In this document: piece after piece, positions 62,951 to 64,000 of the stretch | Numbering within the stretch: position 1 is the first letter of the stretch | Layout of the letters: each line of letters starts with the position of its first letter | NCBI GenBank assembly: GCA_001898965.1 | Contig: MKVW01000001.1 | Location: forward strand, 804,317-868,316 | Direction: 5' to 3' | Origin: Rhizobiales bacterium 62-17 | GTDB lineage: Bacteria > Pseudomonadota > Alphaproteobacteria > Rhizobiales > Beijerinckiaceae | Length of the DNA stretch: 64,000 nucleotides | Notes under the pieces: model-generated | What the model was told of the DNA's origin: nothing | What the model saw: the letters and a program-made list of their open reading frames with translations, nothing else | Database searches by the model: none | Translations under genes and position numbers: made by a program

Positions 62951-64000
62951 CGGGCATAGCCCCGGATGACCGGTTGACGCACCAGTTTGGCCCCCCCTCG
63001 CCAAGCCCCTGTTTGCCGGATCATCAGCCAGGTCGCGCCGAGGAAGGCGCCGATCGGTATCCCGTAGACCAGGATGATGGCCCAGCCGGAGCGCTGGAAC
63101 AGGGCGGAGGCACCGAAACCGGCCAGACGGATCAGCAGAACGGCCACCACCGCGGCGGCGATGGCCGTGCCGCGTCCTTGTCGGGTTGTGCGGGCTTGGC
63201 CGAGCGCCAGGAAGGCGATCATGGCGAAGGTGAGCACATAGAGGGGCCCGGCGAAGCGGTCGTGCAGCTCGGCCCGGTAACGGCCGTAGAAGGTCTGGGT
63301 GTAGATGTCGGACTTACCGACGTCGAAGGTCAGGAGATCCCACGTCGAGCGTTCGCGCGGCTTCAGGATGACACCGTCGTCCTTGGCGCTGAACTGAGCC
63401 AGATCAAGGGCATAGCTTTCGAAGGAGACGAGGGCCGGCTCGGCGTCCTTGCGGGTTTGGCGCTGCACGAAGGCTTTGTTCAGGGTGAGGAAATTGCGCC
63501 CGTCGACCTCCACCGTACCGCCGCTCTCGGCAATATAGGTGTTGACGATTTCCGGGTCGCTGCGGTCCTGGATGAATATGCCGAGCAGCGTGCCGCCGGG
63601 GCCGCGTTCCCGATAATGGAAGACAATGCCGTTGGTGAGGGGAACGAATTGGCCCTCGCGCACCAGGAAGGTGACGAAATCGGCGCGCACCTTGCTCAAA
63701 ATGTCGCGAATATCGCGAAAACTGGCAGGCATTGCCCAAATCGACATGCTGCCGACCAGAACCAGCACGGCCAGCGAGACGACGGCGAAGGGCCGCAGCA
63801 GCTTCCATTGCGACAGGCCCGACGCGCTCATGACGATCAGCTCGCTGTCGGCATTGAGCTTGTTGAGCGTGTAGAGAACGGCCCCGAACAGGGCCAGCGG
63901 TGCGATAATCGCCACCAGGGAGGGGATGGTCAGGCCGGTGATCAGAAAGAACACCGCCAGCGTCTGGCCCTTGGAAGCAACGAGGTCGATTTCGCGCAGA
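62947..64000 (-). CDS. lptF: LPS export permease LptF (5' end outside the window)
   Basis: The visible 350 or so residues are the C-terminal part of LptF. The frame is open to position 64000, where LREIDLVASKGQTLAVFFLI reads as the end of the first-helix region, so about 40-50 N-terminal residues are missing. The helix SLVAIIAPLALFGAVLYTLNKLNADSELIVMSASGLS and the C-terminal helices (YVLTFAMIAFLALGQ, AIILVYGIPIGAFLGATWL) are typical. It is first in lptF-lptG-lptD. Confidence 0.94.
   Translation of the reverse strand, partial: LREIDLVASKGQTLAVFFLITGLTIPSLVAIIAPLALFGAVLYTLNKLNADSELIVMSASGLSQWKLLRPFAVVSLAVLVLVGSMSIWAMPASFRDIRDILSKVRADFVTFLVREGQFVPLTNGIVFHYRERGPGGTLLGIFIQDRSDPEIVNTYIAESGGTVEVDGRNFLTLNKAFVQRQTRKDAEPALVSFESYALDLAQFSAKDDGVILKPRERSTWDLLTFDVGKSDIYTQTFYGRYRAELHDRFAGPLYVLTFAMIAFLALGQARTTRQGRGTAIAAAVVAVLLIRLAGFGASALFQRSGWAIILVYGIPIGAFLGATWLMIRQTGAWRGGAKLVRQPVIRGYAR

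Overview
The window is GC-rich chromosomal DNA that reads as an alphaproteobacterium, most likely of the Rhizobiales/Hyphomicrobiales. I infer this from the gene orders glnB-glnA, fabD-fabG-acpP-fabF-mltG-yicC-gmk, lptF-lptG-lptD-surA-pdxA-rsmA and rpsF-rpsR-DUF2232-rplI-dnaB-alr, from radA-cvpA-purF, and from the TRAP and Bug-type uptake proteins. No rRNA, tRNA, transposase, integrase or CRISPR array was recognised. The assignment rests on gene content, not on a database search.

Layout. 0-8.2 kb: two TonB-dependent outer-membrane receptors, the first ZnuD-like and the second preceded by two NikR-type nickel operators, around an RhlE-like RNA helicase and three uncharacterised proteins. 8.2-16 kb: a large palindromic repeat, parE, a Tat-exported PhoX-family phosphatase, the glnBA nitrogen operon with a sigma-54 promoter, and a mercaptopyruvate sulfurtransferase. 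16-22.3 kb: small metabolic genes (hotdog thioesterase, NAD-binding protein, exported CMD/cupin pair), cysK, cfa and an SDR. 22.3-26.4 kb: purF, cvpA, radA.

26.4-37.9 kb is an accessory stretch. It holds a P-loop kinase, a methyltransferase with two 81 percent identical HD-domain proteins, a ParD-like protein coupled to a methionine aminopeptidase under an AT-rich palindromic operator, a TRAP-transporter/esterase operon divergent from a GntR regulator and a RidA protein, and a large exported c-haem beta-propeller protein. It lies between alr and radA, which are neighbours in many relatives, so it looks like an insertion into an ancestral housekeeping block.

37.9-43.2 kb: alr, dnaB and the S6/S18/L9 ribosomal-protein operon. 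43.4-48.1 kb: a MarR/cupin divergent pair, an orphan Bug solute-binding protein, a cysteine-cluster protein, and an operon of a VanB-type flavo-iron-sulfur reductase with two VOC proteins. 48.3-55.6 kb: type II fatty-acid synthesis, cell-wall MltG, YicC and guanylate kinase. 55.6-64 kb: a fatty-acid-hydroxylase-like membrane protein, then rsmA, pdxA, a SurA-like chaperone, lptD, lptG and lptF, the last cut by the window edge. No intergenic gap exceeds 300 bases; the longest are 49994-50281, 8141-8425 and 4452-4727.

The most interesting signals are the tandem NikR sites before the second TonB receptor, the ParD-like/aminopeptidase cassette with its operator, the duplicated HD proteins with their methyltransferase, and a hairpin that pairs with the ribosome-binding site of the CMD/cupin operon.
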